DNA from: CBDUZS01 sp965371785
GTDB taxonomy: Bacteria; Fermentibacterota; Fermentibacteria; Fermentibacterales; JCC-6
NCBI GenBank assembly: GCA_965371785.1
Contig: CBDUZS010000097.1
Location: 1 to 5,060, forward strand
Direction of reading: 5' to 3'
Length of the DNA: 5,060 nt
The translations under genes were made by a program, and so were the position numbers. The first letter of the stretch is position 1, and the number at the start of each line of letters is the position of its first letter. Shown here one piece after another: positions 4,953 to 5,060 of the stretch. The notes beneath the pieces are model-generated. The model worked only from the letters and a program-made list of their open reading frames with translations. It did no database searches and was not told where the DNA came from.

Positions 4953-5060
4953 CTCTAGAATCAAGACAGCTTTGAAGACGCCAATTGGGTCTGAAATCAA
5001 TCAGTAAAATCTGGTACCCCATAGTTGACACTTTTCGAACTTTTCTCACTGCTGGGAATG

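Noticed and set aside
4858..5049. 64-residue N-terminal extension of the acylase frame
   Set aside because: The extension would bury the signal peptide inside the protein and displace the Cys nucleophile. The ATG at 4857 has an SD and yields the expected layout.

Overview
The window holds four protein genes plus the start of a fifth that runs off the left edge. Base composition is close to balanced (by eye) and every chosen start has a purine-rich Shine-Dalgarno, so this is bacterial DNA. A Sec-exported seven-repeat FG-GAP/VCBS protein ends in a C-terminal tail of the type IX secretion (Por sorting) kind. That points to a Gram-negative of the Bacteroidetes/FCB side or a candidate phylum rich in such proteins (for example Fermentibacterota, WOR-3, KSB1 or Cloacimonadota). 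The lineage is inference; no marker gene is present.

Layout. Positions 1-869, minus strand: a PqqD-like peptide-binding protein followed, one base after its stop, by the N-terminal 194 residues of a PqqE-like radical SAM peptide maturase. This is the signature pair of a radical-SAM RiPP (ribosomally made, modified peptide) pathway. I see no precursor peptide in the window. Positions 870-1207: divergent intergenic region with a minus-strand TTGACA/TATTGT promoter overlapped by an inverted repeat, and a plus-strand TTGATT/TATAAA promoter. Positions 1208-1480, plus strand: a 90-residue single-RRM RNA-binding protein with a short hairpin terminator after it. Positions 1584-3425, minus strand: the FG-GAP surface protein, with seven 51-residue repeats that probably form a seven-bladed beta-propeller, a beta-sandwich linker and a T9SS-type tail. 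Positions 3426-3747: its promoter (TTGACA-17-TATTAG) and a leader of about 125 nt. Positions 3748-4857, minus strand: an exported Ntn-hydrolase of the choloylglycine hydrolase / penicillin V acylase family, whose catalytic Cys sits directly after the signal peptide. Positions 4858-5060: upstream region with a short spaced direct repeat and no gene.

How they fit together. Only the PqqD-like and radical SAM genes are clearly one operon and one pathway. The acylase and the FG-GAP gene share a strand and both products leave the cytoplasm, but they are 322 bp apart and the FG-GAP gene has its own good promoter, so they need not be co-transcribed. The RRM gene is a stand-alone unit. The most promising item for an undescribed system is the PqqD/radical SAM pair, whose substrate is unknown and must lie outside this window or elsewhere in the genome.
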